Shown here piece after piece: positions 47,641 through 61,060 of a stretch of 64,000 nucleotides of DNA. A program made the translations under genes and the position numbers. The notes under the pieces are model-generated. The model worked only from the letters and a program-made list of their open reading frames with translations, was not told the origin of the DNA and did no database searches. Each line of letters opens with the position of its first letter. The first letter of the stretch is position 1. This DNA is from Phylloscopus collybita. Taxonomy: Eukaryota > Chordata > Aves > Passeriformes > Phylloscopidae. Where the stretch lies: assembly GCA_027886175.1 (NCBI GenBank), contig JAJNNQ010000040.1, positions 21,100,001-21,164,000 on the forward strand, written 5' to 3'.

Positions 47641-50600
47641 CTAAAATGACACAAAATGGGAATTGCTGCAACTATTATGTATTAATGCTTGAAAACTTTG
47701 GCTTTCTTTAAAACTTCCTTTCAAATCTTTATTGCTAAAAAAAATGCCACCATACAGTGTGACGTAAAACATCAACCCAAAACCACATAGGGTTGATTTG
47801 AAAAGGTAGAAAGCAAGATAACAAACAATAAAGATCTAGATACTTTCAAAGTATCACATACTTTCAAAGATCTCTTTTGTTCAACTTGAAGAATCATTTC
47901 TTTACTTTTCTGAATATAAGCTGTCTCATTATATCAATTTGTTTTATCTTCATGTTCTGCATCCACAGAAGTTGAAAAACTCATTACAAATAGGCAGTAA
48001 TCTACATTTTAACATATACATGAACCAGAATATGGAAAACTGAATTTACTTACAAACTCCTTACAAAAGGCTAGACAGTTCCAATTCTGTTACTCCAAAT
48101 CAAACCACAAATAAATAGGAACCAAGAGGAGCTTTGGGAAAGTAATACCGAACAAGAAACTAAATGCAGCTTAGCCAAGTCATAATTGCATCTAGAACAG
48201 TTAGAATACATAATGAGCTATAAGAATAATGAGGTTCAAAATATCCCGTAGCATGTACAAAGAACATACATATTTTTCAATCTACTCATGTTCTTAAGGT
48301 TCTGGTCTACTTTATTTAACATTGCTTTAAAGGCTAAAGATCCAGTCAATTCAGAATATATGGTTGATTCTTGCTCTTTCATTTGAACTCAGTTCAGTTT
48401 AAAACAACTTATTTTCATTTACTGTGTATGCGTTCACCTGTATCAATAATGGCAGATGAAACAAGCACAGTTTAGGGAACTGCTTATTTAACAGCCAGTG
48501 CTTGAAAAGAAACAAAAGAAATATGGGAGGACAAAACCTGCATGTGTGTAGAGCTAGCGAAAGAGGTATTTGTTAAGAAATCCACATTGATCTTTAATTA
48601 CACAAGACTGTGTTACGCAAACACTTCAACTGCTTAATAATTAAATGGTCTACTATTAAAAGTATTACTATTATAAATATCAGAATTGTTTCCAATGTAA
48701 GTCGTTCTGCCTCAGAGAAAAAAATTCACATGCCACCTTTATGAAAAATGCCTAAATACCTTTTAATTTACAATATGACTTACTAATAAAGATACTATAA
48801 AGCAGAGTAAAATTAAGAATTGTTATTAGAGCATTTTTAGTGAACATTAATGAATACACTCCAGTTTTATGGTACAATTTCTGACAAATGTAAATGAACA
48901 CCTGACAGGTTTCTGGAAGACAATATCTTAAGGTGCCAGATTTTTCTTTTGCTGTATTTTTTTGTTAGTAACGCATACTGCAATATTGTGTGGCTAACAC
49001 ACATGGAAATAAAATCAAATGTCTGAAAACTGCCAAAAAGAAGGTGAGATTCAAGAGTAAACATTGCATACGCTATCTTTTAAATAACAATGTAATGATA
49101 AGAAACCATTGTTTAAGTGCTGCATTTTGCACTGGTTTTGGTATTAACTGAAAAAAAAAACCACTTCGAAACAGTTTCAGAAAAAAAATTATCAAAAACA
49201 GAGTTTTACTGTACATAAAATGAACCGAATAGTTACACACAACACTCATCATGCTGTCTGAAGGTGAGGCTGCCAAATATTACTTGTAACACTGTTACCA
49301 ATTATTTACAGCTTGGTCAAATTGTAGCCATCAAGTTGGATTTTCCAAGCTGGGTGTTTCCTTGAAATCAGGATTTTGGGAAAGCTGTTGTAAAAATTAC
49401 TAAGTGACTTCTGAGAATGAGGCAGTGAGAGAAAACATGTTTCCACCATGCTTAATGGCTCAGCTACATTACCTGGAAATTCATGCCCATACTTAACCTG
49501 TTAATGCATTTATTCCTTTACTCTGCCCCTTGCAGCGTCCTGTCGCTCCAATCTGTTTCTCAAAGCACATTTCTGATCTCTTTCTCTGCACTAGGATTAC
49601 ACATCCCATATCTGCAACCCCTTGCCACATACTTGTGTCCCTCTTGCACTGCTCCCATTTTCTCTCCAAGCCATTCCCAGTTTCAGTTTCCAACTTCCTC
49701 ACTGCATAGTTCAGGGTCTCTACTCACGCCCGGAACAGTGCAATGCTGTGGGCATCACTGACCCCGGAAGATATGAACTCAAAGGGTTAAAGTCTGGCAA
49801 AGTTAAAAACCACCAAAAAAGTGTTAGAAGTGATGACCACCCATAATAACAGTGCTTGCAGGAGGCAAATTCACAAATGGGCAACCTACTTTATAATCAG
49901 GTATATTTATCAAAAGATTATGCTCAACTGTTTGATTTGCTCATTGTGCAACTGGCTAATGTTAAAACTGTATTAAACATCAAAGTAATTCTGTTTAAGT
50001 TAAGTCTCCTTGGGTCTTTAAAGTACCCAAGTATCATAAAAGCATTATAACTACTCTTTCTGCAAAGCAAATATTTAAAATATTCTTTATCAAAGACTAA
50101 ACTATTAGAAACATTTTAAGATACCCACTCTCAGTATTTGTGAATAGTTTTTAACAGTAGTGCCAGATAAAACTATTTCAGGCTGCCATAAAAGAGCATT
50201 TAAGTCAACAGAGGTTTTAAATTCTATGGTTAGAATGTCCATAACATAAAAAAAAAAAAAAAAAAAGTATCTTTTCCAAGGAATGAGAAAGAATGTTAAA
50301 AAATTAGAAAATTATTTTTGCATGCAGCAGTAATAACCTAGAATTCAAAGTTGCTTACAATTTGTTTAAAGATGCTGAAACTAGGCTGTGAAACAATGAC
50401 ACAATTGTTTTACATTTCATTTTGGCTCCAGCTGAAATTGTTTTACATTTCATTGCAGCTCATGTCTTGGAACTTCAACAGCTTTTGTGCTTGAATCCCA
50501 GCATAATTCACATGCTCTTTAAATTTTCTGCAGAGCTACAATATACCCAGCTCATCTGTTTGTGTTTTTTAAAATACTTATTTACTGAAGGCAAGACATT

Positions 50601-53600
50601 ATGAAATAATCACTCCAGCCCCCTAACCAACCATCCAATAGTACTTTTATATAAACAGAGGATTCTCAAGGTTTAATGGTTTAATTCCCTTTTCTAGTGT
50701 AAGCAAGCACCAATCATGACTTAATTTCAGCAGCTCAGTACACTAAATATAAAATTAGCATAATTTTTTAAGGAGTCCAGACTCCTCCACAGTTCTCTGG
50801 ACTCCTATTAATGAGTTCAGAGAACTATAAACTATCAATTTAATTTTTTTTCTTTCTCTCATTCTGCTGTGTTGTTTCTCTTTTGCTTGAGATGTTGCTA
50901 AAAGATTCACAATGGAAGGTTCTATTTGAACACTGTTTTTAAAAAGCAACCAAACATTTTTTTTTCCACAACATTGAGAAATGAACTCAAAAATCCATCA
51001 ACTGTCCTTTTCACTAGTTGGAACAATCAAGGTTTTCTGAAATTCTGTAATAGAAATGTAACCTACATACTATATATTGCAATGAAGGTGATTACATTTA
51101 ATGTATTTACTATTGCTATACTGTAGCTATTTAGGAACTTTTTCATATTTCCATTTTTTTTCCATTAGTGTAAAATCTTGTTGGGTGACCTAGGGCTAAT
51201 GCTAAGTAACCTTTATGTTTACTTTAGGACTTGTATTCCAACTGCATTAATAAATTAAACATGTCATTTTAGGGTTTCCATGGTGGCATCCTGACAAAAG
51301 CATCCATAAATCCAACAGCAGAACTGCATAAAGCATGCCTATGTTACTTTAAAAACATCTCCAAGAGTTACAGTATGGTTTTCAAGAATCACAAAAATAA
51401 AAAAGAACCCACTTTGGAAAAAAATGGTAATTTGTCAAGCTACAGAGACCTAGTTTCACTCTGTTTAAACAGACTTTTTCCACATGCTAGGGGAGGAAGA
51501 AAATGAGCAAGCAGAAAGGAATGGGGAAGGTCCCGTCATACATTCAAACAATACTGCTTTTCTTCTTATGATGCACAAAGAGGAACTGAAACTCTTTTGT
51601 ACTGATTCTTCTCATAAAAATTATTTTGCATAGAAGTTTTGTCTTGATTATGTGAAACATTATGGACACCTACACTATGGAGCTAACCATAAAAAATAAA
51701 CATCAACATATATTTTTAACTTCATTTCTCAGAAAATTAGGGGTGCGAGAAATAACCTCTCTACGTTAAATACAACTCAACAACAAAACAAACAAACAAA
51801 AAGTATTGCCAAGTTATAGATCTTGCAGGCTCCCTATCAAAAAAGAATGCTAAAAATTTGATTCGCTCAGCATTTGTGTTCTTTTTAAGATGCATGTGGA
51901 CATAGCCTGGTAATGAAAGCAAGTCTTCATCAATTTCCATTACCACCTGTAATGAACTGCAACAAATACCAAGGATTTGAGGAAAGCCTGAATTCTGCTT
52001 TCCTTCCTTCAAGTTTTTTTTCTAGCCTTGAGCAAGTTAGTTACCTCTCACATTAATAAAATTGAGAGCCTATTTGTTGCTTTTGAGAAATAATTACCAT
52101 CTACAAGTTGCACACATGGATTTTTAGCAAAAGCTTTGTAATGTTTACTTATTTTTGCAGTTGTTTAAAATTCACATATTCAGGTTCGCTTCACATACTC
52201 GGGTCAGCTTTACCACACTATGAGCCAGACCATTAAAAGAGCACTCATTTAGAGCTGAAAATATTTAACTGAGCTATTCATTACATTCCATATAACAAAA
52301 GATTTTTCTCTCATGTTGTGTTCTCCATTAAATCATCTATCTGGTGTAATTTGACAAAGATGAGGTGATGCTTGCAGTTTGGAGCTGCATCATCTCTTGC
52401 TACAGCTGCATGGACAGTTAAGAAAACTGCCTTGGAAAAGACTGTATGTCAAAGAAGAAATTAGTTTGCTAATGCTTCACTTTAAATGCAGCTGTGCCTA
52501 GACTGGAGCACATTTCAGCGGTTAAGATTCCCACTCCAGTGTTTAAGTCTGTAGGGTGCCTTTAGGTTACAAAAACATAATAACAAGAATAAACAAGTAG
52601 CTTGGAAATAAAACTATCATATTCGGTATTTGTTCACAAATATTTGAATTTACTTATGTTGCACTGTTTCTGGAGTACTAATATATACACAGTATTTTAT
52701 CAAGGAAACTGCAAATAAATAATATTTGGCACTCAGGCTCTTAGACACTCTAAAGTTAATAATAAACTGAAATAGATGTTCAGTACACATTCTCCTTAAA
52801 AAAAAAAAACAAACCACATGATAAAATCTTTTTTTTTTTTAAATGTAACACTGCCCAGGACATATAAATTACAATGTGGAGATGCATCAAAATGTGAGAT
52901 TGCATGATGAAAAGATTGAGAACCAGAAGAGAAACTAGTTTTCTAATATTTTGACATGCTTAAAACAAAACGAATGAAATGAATGAAAAACTACAAGCCT
53001 ACTCATAACTTATTAGAAGTAAATTACAAGTTCAGACTTCAAAATCTACAAGACTCAGGTATAGATCCCAAACACAAATGAATGCAAATAAATCATTACT
53101 TTTATGTGTATATACATCTATATTTCCTATGTGTGCACAAGTATAAATAACACTGGTCATCTATATTACTACATACGTTCACAAAACTTTATTTAGCCAC
53201 CCCTATAAGGTAGCTCTACAAGTTAGGAACAAGCCACGCTCTACAAGCTAGATCTTTCCCTTTTGCACTGCAGATTTGTTTATTGACCCTTTTTATTTGG
53301 AGAAATTTGTATTACTAAATCCAAGCTTAAGAGATGAATTAGCATCAACTTAATTGACAAGACACAAGGTCTCACATGGCAGCTCAAATTGTTTGATGGT
53401 CTCAGCTGTTCCACTAGGTATGTGAGGAATGATACACAGAGGTTGTCATTACGTAAAATTAGCCTATTTTAAACTGCATAGTGGAAATACCCATTCCAAT
53501 GACATCCTATGTCATAAGAGATCAACCTTTGAAATTTGTATTCAATCTGCATTGAGGAGAAAAGCAAAGAAACTTGTCTTTTTTACCAAAACCAATGAAA

Positions 53601-54257
53601 CTGATCACTACCTAAAGCAAAATAACTTGTCCTGATACAAATTCAGTTGGGTTAAGTAGATGTCCTTGGAAATCCTCTCCTTATCTGTTAGATAAAGTGA
53701 GAACCTCAAGGAATCCTGCACAGGGAGCTCAGGTAGCCAGAGGGAGCAACTGAAAACACAAGGTAAAGGAAGATGAGAGAGAATGAGGCAGAAAATCCAA
53801 CTCAGAGTAGACCATAAATTTGTTTTGAAACTGACATTATTACACAGGGAGAAAGAGGCTGTCTCACAAACAGGTCTTTGCTTTGAAGCTGAATTCCCTT
53901 GCAATCAGTCCATTTTCAACTCCTACATAACTTCTGAGAGAGGATAAACTGGTTAGTGTTAAAGAAATGTATGGTTCTGGCCCAAAGCTGACAACGCCTT
54001 CTTAGAGAGTAGCTGTATCCAAAATAATAATCTCCACTACAAAGAAAAGAATATTTCATTAAATAAGCCAATCACACAGTAAGGTCCAATAAAAATAACA
54101 GCAGGAGAAGCTGTAAAGAAGAAGGCAGCCCATTGTGAATAGAACATCAAGTGGGGAAGCTGTGCTTCCTGAGGGCTGCTCCCTGGAGAACTGTGCATAC
54201 CACCACTTCACCTTGGCACAGCCTTCTGCTCTCTTAAAAAGAAAAGGAAACACGTAC
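47641..54257 (-). other. VTA1 intron 5
   Basis: About 6.6 kb, donor GTACGT at 54257. Visible items are a pyrimidine-rich block at about 49500-49740, a poly(A) run near 50250, and two copies of the 19-mer AATTGTTTTACATTTCATT at 50403-50421 and 50436-50454. No recognisable gene, LINE or SINE; open frames are short and unsupported. Confidence 0.75.
50403..50454. repeat. 19-bp direct repeat with 33-bp period
   Basis: AATTGTTTTACATTTCATT is present at 50403-50421 and 50436-50454 without mismatch. The spacer and the sequence after the second copy share the short motif CAGCT, suggesting a local tandem duplication whose non-repeated part has decayed. Confidence 0.9.
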
Positions 54258-54369
54258 CAAAACTCTCTCCTTCCATTCCAATGGGGCCTGGCTGAGGAGT
54301 CTCTCCATTCTTTAAGCAGTTATGAATGTATGCTGCCTTCCACCTGGCATACTTCCTGTGCTGGGCGTT
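54258..54369 (-). CDS. VTA1: VTA1 exon 5: end of MIT module and linker start
   Basis: A strong polypyrimidine acceptor (TTTTCCCTCCCCCAG) precedes 54369 and the donor is GTACGT. The exon reads NAQHRKYARWKAAYIHNCL, then KNGETPQPGPIGMEGESF plus one base of a split codon. The HRKYARWK and YIHNCLKNGE motifs are hallmark VTA1 residues at the end of the second MIT-like module (about residues 138-175). The GPIGMEGESF end begins the acidic linker, which is shorter in acidic residues than I recall for mammals. Confidence 0.97.
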
Positions 54370-57300
54370 CTGGGGGAGGGAAAAGGCCAGCCATTTTAAC
54401 CACTCATTTCTGTGAACTGATGCATTCAAAACAGAAATATAAACATAATTTCCACTTTCTCTGCTGTCATTTGACAACCTTTTGCAGATAAATAACATGT
54501 GCAAAATTAATAGGTGAATTTAAAAAAATTTTAAAAGATCGCAGCATGAAAGGAAAATGTGGAGATCTTCAATTAGCACAGCATATCAGGAAAAGGAAAT
54601 AAATTATAAAAGAACATCCAGTATGAAAGGCATAGCACTGCATAGTAATTATTGACATGAAATAATGAAGAAAGCTTCCTATCTCCATAAACTTAGATGA
54701 TTATTTACTTTAAATTTTAATACTTGAAACTTAAAATGCTACTGCTGCTGACCAGAAATATGAAATCTTTCCTAATTATATAATCTTAAAATTTAAAGTT
54801 TTATTTAAAAGCATGATTACAGAAAGGCTGATGTAACTGCAGATTAATGTGATTTGTTTGTAATATTCTATGACATTAAGATTTTTCCATTGTGTTTTTT
54901 AAAACATACTTCACTGTTCCCAGCTACAACCTTTAACATGTCAAAACATGAAAGGAAGATTGGCCACTTTGTATCTCCTGGGATTGTTACAAGAGTGTTT
55001 AATCCAGGAAGAGCCGTCAATTGATGAAAGAAATATTAAACTGATTATGCAAATCAACTACTTTGTCAAAAGTTGTATGGGAAGCAACCAGTTCTGACAG
55101 TTATGAGGTAATATAAATCAAAGAATAAGGCTGAATATAAACAGATGAGAAATGTGGAAGGAATAATTTGCCCAAATGAACAATGCAGGTTGGGACAGTA
55201 TTCTTCACACCAACACCAAAATCAAAAAAAATTAATTTTTTTATTAAAAAAATATGGAAATTAAATCCAAAGCTTCTAAGAAATCAATAAACTGAAATTC
55301 AATACTGTACTTCGCTGTCATCTAGAACAGGGTAGAGAGAAACAGTACAAAAGGTATCGCCAGCAAGCTCCCTTGCTCATATTTAATACACTGTATCACC
55401 CAGGATGCTCAGGCAATCCAGAAAGATCTGGTCTTCATTTTTGAAAACAAGATGTTCTCCAGAAAAAAGCCTGTTTTGATGACATATTTATTCAAATACA
55501 TTCACTCTACCACAAAAAGGAGAAGTGCAATTGGAAAACATGGCTTTTGGTTAAACTTTGTTTTAATAATAATTTCTGGTCAGTCAGTACTGGTTACAGA
55601 TTAAATTCCTTCATTTTAACAAACACTCTAGAAGCCACAAAGTGCAGAAAACACACACCCACACTTGTATGAAAGATTATTATGCAATATTTAAGATCCT
55701 CTACATCTTCCCTCTATTCTAATATGGTGATTATTTACTGACAAAGAGTGAAGATGCTGTTTTATCACGTGTCCATCCCCAGTGTTGGCACCTCAGCATG
55801 GCAGGAGTGGTGTCTGTGAGCAGAGGACAGGGCTGCCTGGATAAAAGCAGCTCCAGAGCCCCCACCTCAGGACACAGCTTGGCCATCTGGTGGGGCCCTT
55901 GGGAGAACATATTCAGGAAAGGGGCCAAGCAACCCCAACCCCCACACCCAAGATGCTGGATGGAGAGAGGAGAAGGGAACAAAGTGTTTGATGTCTAGCC
56001 TGCATCCTGACTGTAAAGCTTATCATTCCACGACTGAGAAGTGAAATGCTGTTGGTTTTGGTTTGTTTTTAACATGCACTGCTGTCCCTTCTCAGTAGGG
56101 CGCCCAATTGAATGAATGTTACTACTGAGGTAAATGAAAAGAACACTGCCATCGCAGAGCTTCCTATTGCTCTGATCTAAGATGTGTCTTAGATCTTCCA
56201 GAAAATCCTTTCTCCTAGTTCTAATATGAAGATATAGAACCACCACTCTTCATCTGTCTGTTCATACTACCCAATAATCAATCACTTGCCATTTAAAAAC
56301 ATACATATTACCCCGAATACCCATTTTCTGATTCTAGGTGTCAAATATCTGCTTTCTATGCCCTCTGCTGTTGATTTAAAAGCCTTTTAATAGTTGATAG
56401 TCCATAAATATGAAGGCAATTTCAATTATCTATTGAAAAAATAGGCAGGTGGTCTGAATATAGATGTCATACTCTATAACCAGGTGTCAGGCTGAGTGTA
56501 TTTCAGGCTGACAAAAACTTCTGCAGACGTCTAAGACAGTCAAGTCATACTTCTCCCATCATCCCTTTACGGGGGATAAGGAACGGATAAGGAAACTGTT
56601 GAAATGATGCAATACAGAAGAGCAAATATTTTCTGTATTTCTTGTACACTCTCTTTTATTGTCAGTGTTCACCAATTAAACAAAATGAGAGAATTCCACG
56701 TCTTCCCAATTACAAAGCATCAAAAATTAAAAACCCCAACAGTAGAAAATGTACCACTGCTGGCATTCTGCACTGACATTTGTAACAATTTCTTCCATCT
56801 TCAAAGCAGGATTGCTTCAGGTACTCTGAGGACTCAATTAATCAGTGCACTGGATTCCTACAGACTAAGATTTTTTTTTCAGTCCAATGTGCAAATGTGA
56901 ACTCACTCTCTGGCTCTAGGAAATATTATTACTGGATCTAGTAAAGGATGTCAGGGTGCAGAGCAGGCAGTTTTAAGAGAACACATCAAAGAGTGAACTT
57001 ATTTGTGCCTCTCAAGATGAAAATTTTGGATTGGTAGAGTCTCAGGCTATGGAGGATGGAGAATCTTGCAAGAACTCTTCACCAAGCACTTCTCTTGGGT
57101 AAGACCTATCTTTAGTATCTATACTTACATCCTATAGTATTCAAGAAGTGCACCACTATCAAGACCATGCTTTTCCATTCTTTCCAATATTTACAAATGA
57201 AAGTAGCCACAACAACTGCATTTTAAACTGAGCATGTACAAATGCACTTTAGGTACACTTACCAGATTGGGGATTTACATACAGGATGTCAAGCCTGAAA

Positions 57301-57649
57301 ATTTCAAGCAGGACATGGAAAAAAAGTGAAGGTGGACAAAGCTAGGAGCCTTGCATCATTTTTCCCCATAAGCATCCCCATTTGCTTAATATAATGCTGT
57401 GTCCCACAGTAAAAATCAAACTTTGAATTCCTAACTGATACTTGTCATGAAGCATCTTCTAACATATGTCTAGTTATTTCATCTACAGTTTATTTAAAAT
57501 ACTTAGCATGATTCTTTATAGCTTACTAACAAGTACTTTGCTACACTACTAGAACCTATGTTCTTTGAAATTCATATTCACGACTTATAAAAGCAAAGTT
57601 TGTGCTTGGAAAAGCAATCAGATAATGCACTCCTAAGCCTGACACTTAC
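54370..57649 (-). other. VTA1 intron 4
   Basis: About 3.3 kb, donor GTAAGT at 57649. A GC-richer patch at about 55736-55996 stands out from the AT-rich background and carries a CTCF-type motif at 55882-55893. Overlapping short open frames exist there on both strands without recognisable features. Confidence 0.8.
55882..55893 (-). promoter_or_regulatory. CTCF-type motif in VTA1 intron 4
   Basis: On the minus strand this reads CCACCAGATGGC, which fits the CTCF core CCASYAGRKGGC at every position. It lies inside the GC-richer patch 55736-55996. The motif is seen; occupancy is inference. Confidence 0.6.
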
Positions 57650-57725
57650 CTCTTCAGAGAGCTCCCCAAATACCGTTAGAACATCTATCAGGAGACTTGC
57701 AGTATAAAAGGACTTTATCATGTTT
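57650..57725 (-). CDS. VTA1: VTA1 exon 4: MIT-module helix
   Basis: A 76-bp exon between acceptor TTTTTTGCAG and donor GTAAGT. One base completes a lysine codon from exon 3, then NMIKSFYTASLLIDVLTVFG and ELSEE (about residues 112-137). The sequence forms a helix of the N-terminal ESCRT-III-binding domain and is almost identical to the mammalian protein. It ends in phase 0. Confidence 0.97.
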
Positions 57726-58365
57726 CTGCAAAAAAGAAAGCATTTTGCCAACTTGATAATGTGTCTCTCAGAATCACATTTTAGGAGCTGTAATCTTAGA
57801 CCATACTTGCTTATTTCAAGCCAAACATAGCTTTTATCTGGTATTACAGAAGCTGCTTCACAACATTTAAATCTTGCAATACTGATAAGTCTCCTAACTG
57901 TTATGCAGAAAACATTTAGTATTTTTTAAAACTTACATGTTCTGCACTTAGTTTCTAGTTTGGAATGTTTTGTGTGGGACATCAGAAATCCTGTATTAAC
58001 TTAGAAAAATACATGAACATGAGTAACAGTTGCTGTAAACCCAACCACATGATGGATCATCAGAACTATTTTACTATCTCTGGTCAACAGAAACTATAAC
58101 ATGCTTGATAAAATAAAGCACACTATTAGCCTGTGGTTTTAGAAGGCTTGCCAGCAGGTAAGCAACTCCCTAAGGAACATAAGGAGGAGGAAACCAGTTA
58201 ATGTGTGAAGTTAGAGACCTAAAAGTAGTAACAAATTGAGTTTTCCAGTAGAGAAAAGAATGTATTAAAGTCCAATTCTTGTTTCCAGTCAAATTAAAGA
58301 GAGTTTGGATATTCACATTTCCTGACCAGTATCTTCAGATAAGAAAAACAAAGAGTTTCACCTAC
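57726..58365 (-). other. VTA1 intron 3
   Basis: The shortest intron here, about 640 bases, with donor GTAGGT at 58365. I see no repeat family or RNA gene in it. Confidence 0.9.
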
Positions 58366-58493
58366 TTATGAAATTGCCCAGCTCTGTCTTCATTGTCTGC
58401 ATACAAAAACATTTTCAAGGCATAATTCTCCACATGAGCAGAACCAACAATTTCCTGAGTAATTGCTTCATTATCACCAAATTGCTTTTTCAT
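58366..58493 (-). CDS. VTA1: VTA1 exon 3: second MIT-like segment
   Basis: A 128-bp exon between acceptor TTTTTCAG and donor GTAGGT. It encodes MKKQFGDNEAITQEIVGS, AHVENYALKMFLYADNE and DRAGQFHK (about residues 70-112, last codon split). NEAITQEIVG and ALKMFLYADNEDRAG are diagnostic for the Vta1/LIP5 family and form helices that bind CHMP proteins. The preceding residue pair in exon 2 is EA, so the junction is phase 0. Confidence 0.97.
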
Positions 58494-59892
58494 CTGAAAA
58501 ATGTTGGAAAAATACATTAATTACTTCATTAGACCTTAGCAATTCTGCAAACACAAAAGGAACCTGCTGATTTAAACAAAGTCAAGTACAATTGAAAAAG
58601 AAACAACTTACACTTTGTTTACAAATCTGCAGCTTCTAACATAACAAATGCTAAAAGCAGCATGTGAAAAAGAAAGCACATTCTTTTGGAGAGAGAAATA
58701 TTAAAAATAAATCGCTCTGAATCTTTGGTCACAATATGCTTATAGAAACCACCAACACCCCAACATGCTCTCCCCCAGAGTTAAAAATAAACACAACTAC
58801 AATGCTGTCAAGGAACAGCGACCAATATTTTTCCCCTTAGTATCTGGAAGACCTGAAGCCTGTGTCAGGATTCAACACCGTTCAACAGGTAAAGTAATGC
58901 ATGCTTCATAAAGGTGCTGTAGATCAGAGTGACCATGTATCTTCCCTCTTGTAAGGTTATTTCACTGCAGTTCATTACATCTTTCAAAGTATCCGAGCCC
59001 TGCCTTGACTGGTCTAGTGACCTATGTATGGATTTACTGGAATTTTCAGTGTAAGCAGCATACTTCAATTCAAAGAACCCTTTTCAAAGACGTTAGAGTA
59101 CAAGAATCCTCAGGTTTCCTAATAAAAATCAGTAAAGCAAACAACCCTCTAACAGTTACAACAGGTGGATTTACAGCTCCTGAATAGGCTTACTGTTTGC
59201 ACATAAGGAAATCTCAGGTTATCCTTAGAGAACAAAAACAGGAACACTGCATGATACTAACCTGCAGCTTTTATTTTGCCAAAAGATTTAAAAACAATCT
59301 CTGAATGGCAGTTATTTTTCACTGTGCGTGCGAAGAAAATTTAATCATGCAGGCAGCATTTCCATATTTTTTAGATTGCTGCCAACTTTCTAAGACATAG
59401 AATGTTGCCAGAAAAGTTACTTGATTTAAGTAGTTAAATATAAGCTTTCCAAACAGAATTTTAAATTTAAAGGCTTTCATCAAACTACTCTATGTTGTTT
59501 TCAAAAAGTATTTGTTTTACAAAGTGTAATTTTCTTGTGAAAGTACCAAAATTTGTGTGTTCAAATGAAACGCTCAAACACTGAAGCTAACTCAGGAAGA
59601 AAACTGTTTGTATATACATATTTTTCCCTAACCTATCCGTATACCTCACACTCAGAAAAGAACTGATTACCACACTTGATCTGATGCTCAATTATTTCAA
59701 ACATACAACTGACACTTATGTACACTTCTAAAAGTATTAAAGTTAACGTAGTTTTTTACTGTTGAAATTAACCTTCACACAATCTGTGATTCAATACAGC
59801 AGTACTGGTGTTTCAAATGTGTATGCAAAATTTCAACCTAAAACTGAAGGCATTTAGGTTTAATCTTATAAAAAATTAAACCGCACCCCTCT

Positions 59893-59906
59893 GCGCCCCC
59901 TGGTGG
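59893..59906 (-). promoter_or_regulatory. Consensus CTCF motif in VTA1 intron 2
   Basis: The minus strand reads CCACCAGGGGGCGC, matching all 14 positions of the CTCF core CCASYAGRKGGCRS. It is one of the few CpG-containing GC-rich spots in this AT-rich intron (about 59880-60010). It has the same orientation as the intron 4 motif 4 kb away. Confidence 0.7.
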
Positions 59907-60484
59907 TTATGGGCAGACTGGAAACAGCAGCTCCCAAATTACAGCAGGGGTCCAACTTTTCCATAAACCCAAACCTCCTAGCCCCAAAACTCCCTACTAG
60001 ACTCGACTAGGAGTGCTCTCTCCATCCTTCCACCACCCAGATACACATAGAAGAATCTTCAATACCTGTGCATCAGCTGTCACACAGAAAATGGTACCAG
60101 TAACCAAAAGGTGAAATTAAGGTTTTTTGCTTGCTTTTTGCTGCTTTTTTTGGTCTTTTCAATTTTGAAACAGAAGGGGTAACTGAATGATGCAGATTAA
60201 CTGCTGCAGTACCACAAGTAATCCAGAAAATTGCAACAATTCTTAGGAAATGAAGAGCAAAATCCTTTTGACTTTTAATCTCACCTCTCTTGCCATCTCT
60301 CTCTCCCTTTGAACACAAAACCCAGTCCTAATTAAGATGTCAAAATCCAATGAACTAACGTACCAAGAAATCACTGTACACTCAATTTTCCACTGCAAAA
60401 AAAAGTGATAAAAAAGGCAAGAAACAGAAGTTGAAAAAAAGTAGACAAATGGTTCAAGTTTCTTTTTTTTTTTTTTCTGAAGAA

Positions 60485-60625
60485 TCACAGAATAGTTTGG
60501 ATTGGAAAGGACCTTAAAGGTCACCTAGTTTCAACTCCCCTGCTGTGAGCAGGGATGCCATTCACTAGAAGAGGTTGGTCAGGACCTGGCCTTGAAAACT
60601 TCCGTGGGTGAGCAATCCATCTTTC
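60485..60625 (-). mobile_element. CR1 LINE 3'-end fragment, antisense
   Basis: On the plus strand: AATCACAGAATAGTTTGGAT, TGGAAAGGACCTTAAAGGTC, ACCTAGTTTCAACTCC, CTGCTGTGAGCAGGGATGCC and CCTGGCCTTGAAAACTTCC, the reverse complement of an avian CR1 3' end. A small deletion removes part of the usual CTCAAAGCCCC block. It is preceded by a T run at 60462-60477. Confidence 0.93.
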
Positions 60626-61006
60626 ATAACTAAAGGCTGTTGTACTAGTTTCACACAAACTCTTCAGGCATTGATAGACTTTGGATGGAATCAGCAATAT
60701 GGAAAAAAAAAAAAGAACTGCAACTTCATTTTTCAACATTACTTTCTGCTTCCAAATGAGCACTTAGACCTTAAAATCAACAACCTTCTTCCTTTGAGAA
60801 TACTGAAAAATAACGGGTACGAACACAAACTGCTCCTGGAACTTAAACTGACCATCTGTACCACAACCTTTCTTTGTTTAACTCTCTTCTATTTAAGGCT
60901 TTATAATAGTATCAGGTCCATTCAGAAGAGTGTGGCATAGCTATCCCTTGCCCACAGAGATTAGACTGTGCTTAAAGGAATTTATAAAAAAAAATCTCTA
61001 ACACAG

Positions 61007-61060
61007 GATACAATCAGAAGTATCTGATTGTAGATATGTACATACAGATATGATTGTATC
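61007..61060. repeat. Competing short inverted repeats
   Basis: TACAATCAGA (61009-61018) pairs perfectly with TCTGATTGTA (61023-61032), loop AGTA. GATACAATCA (61007-61016) can instead pair with TGATTGTATC (61051-61060). The two stems share one strand, so only one can form at a time. Confidence 0.8.
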
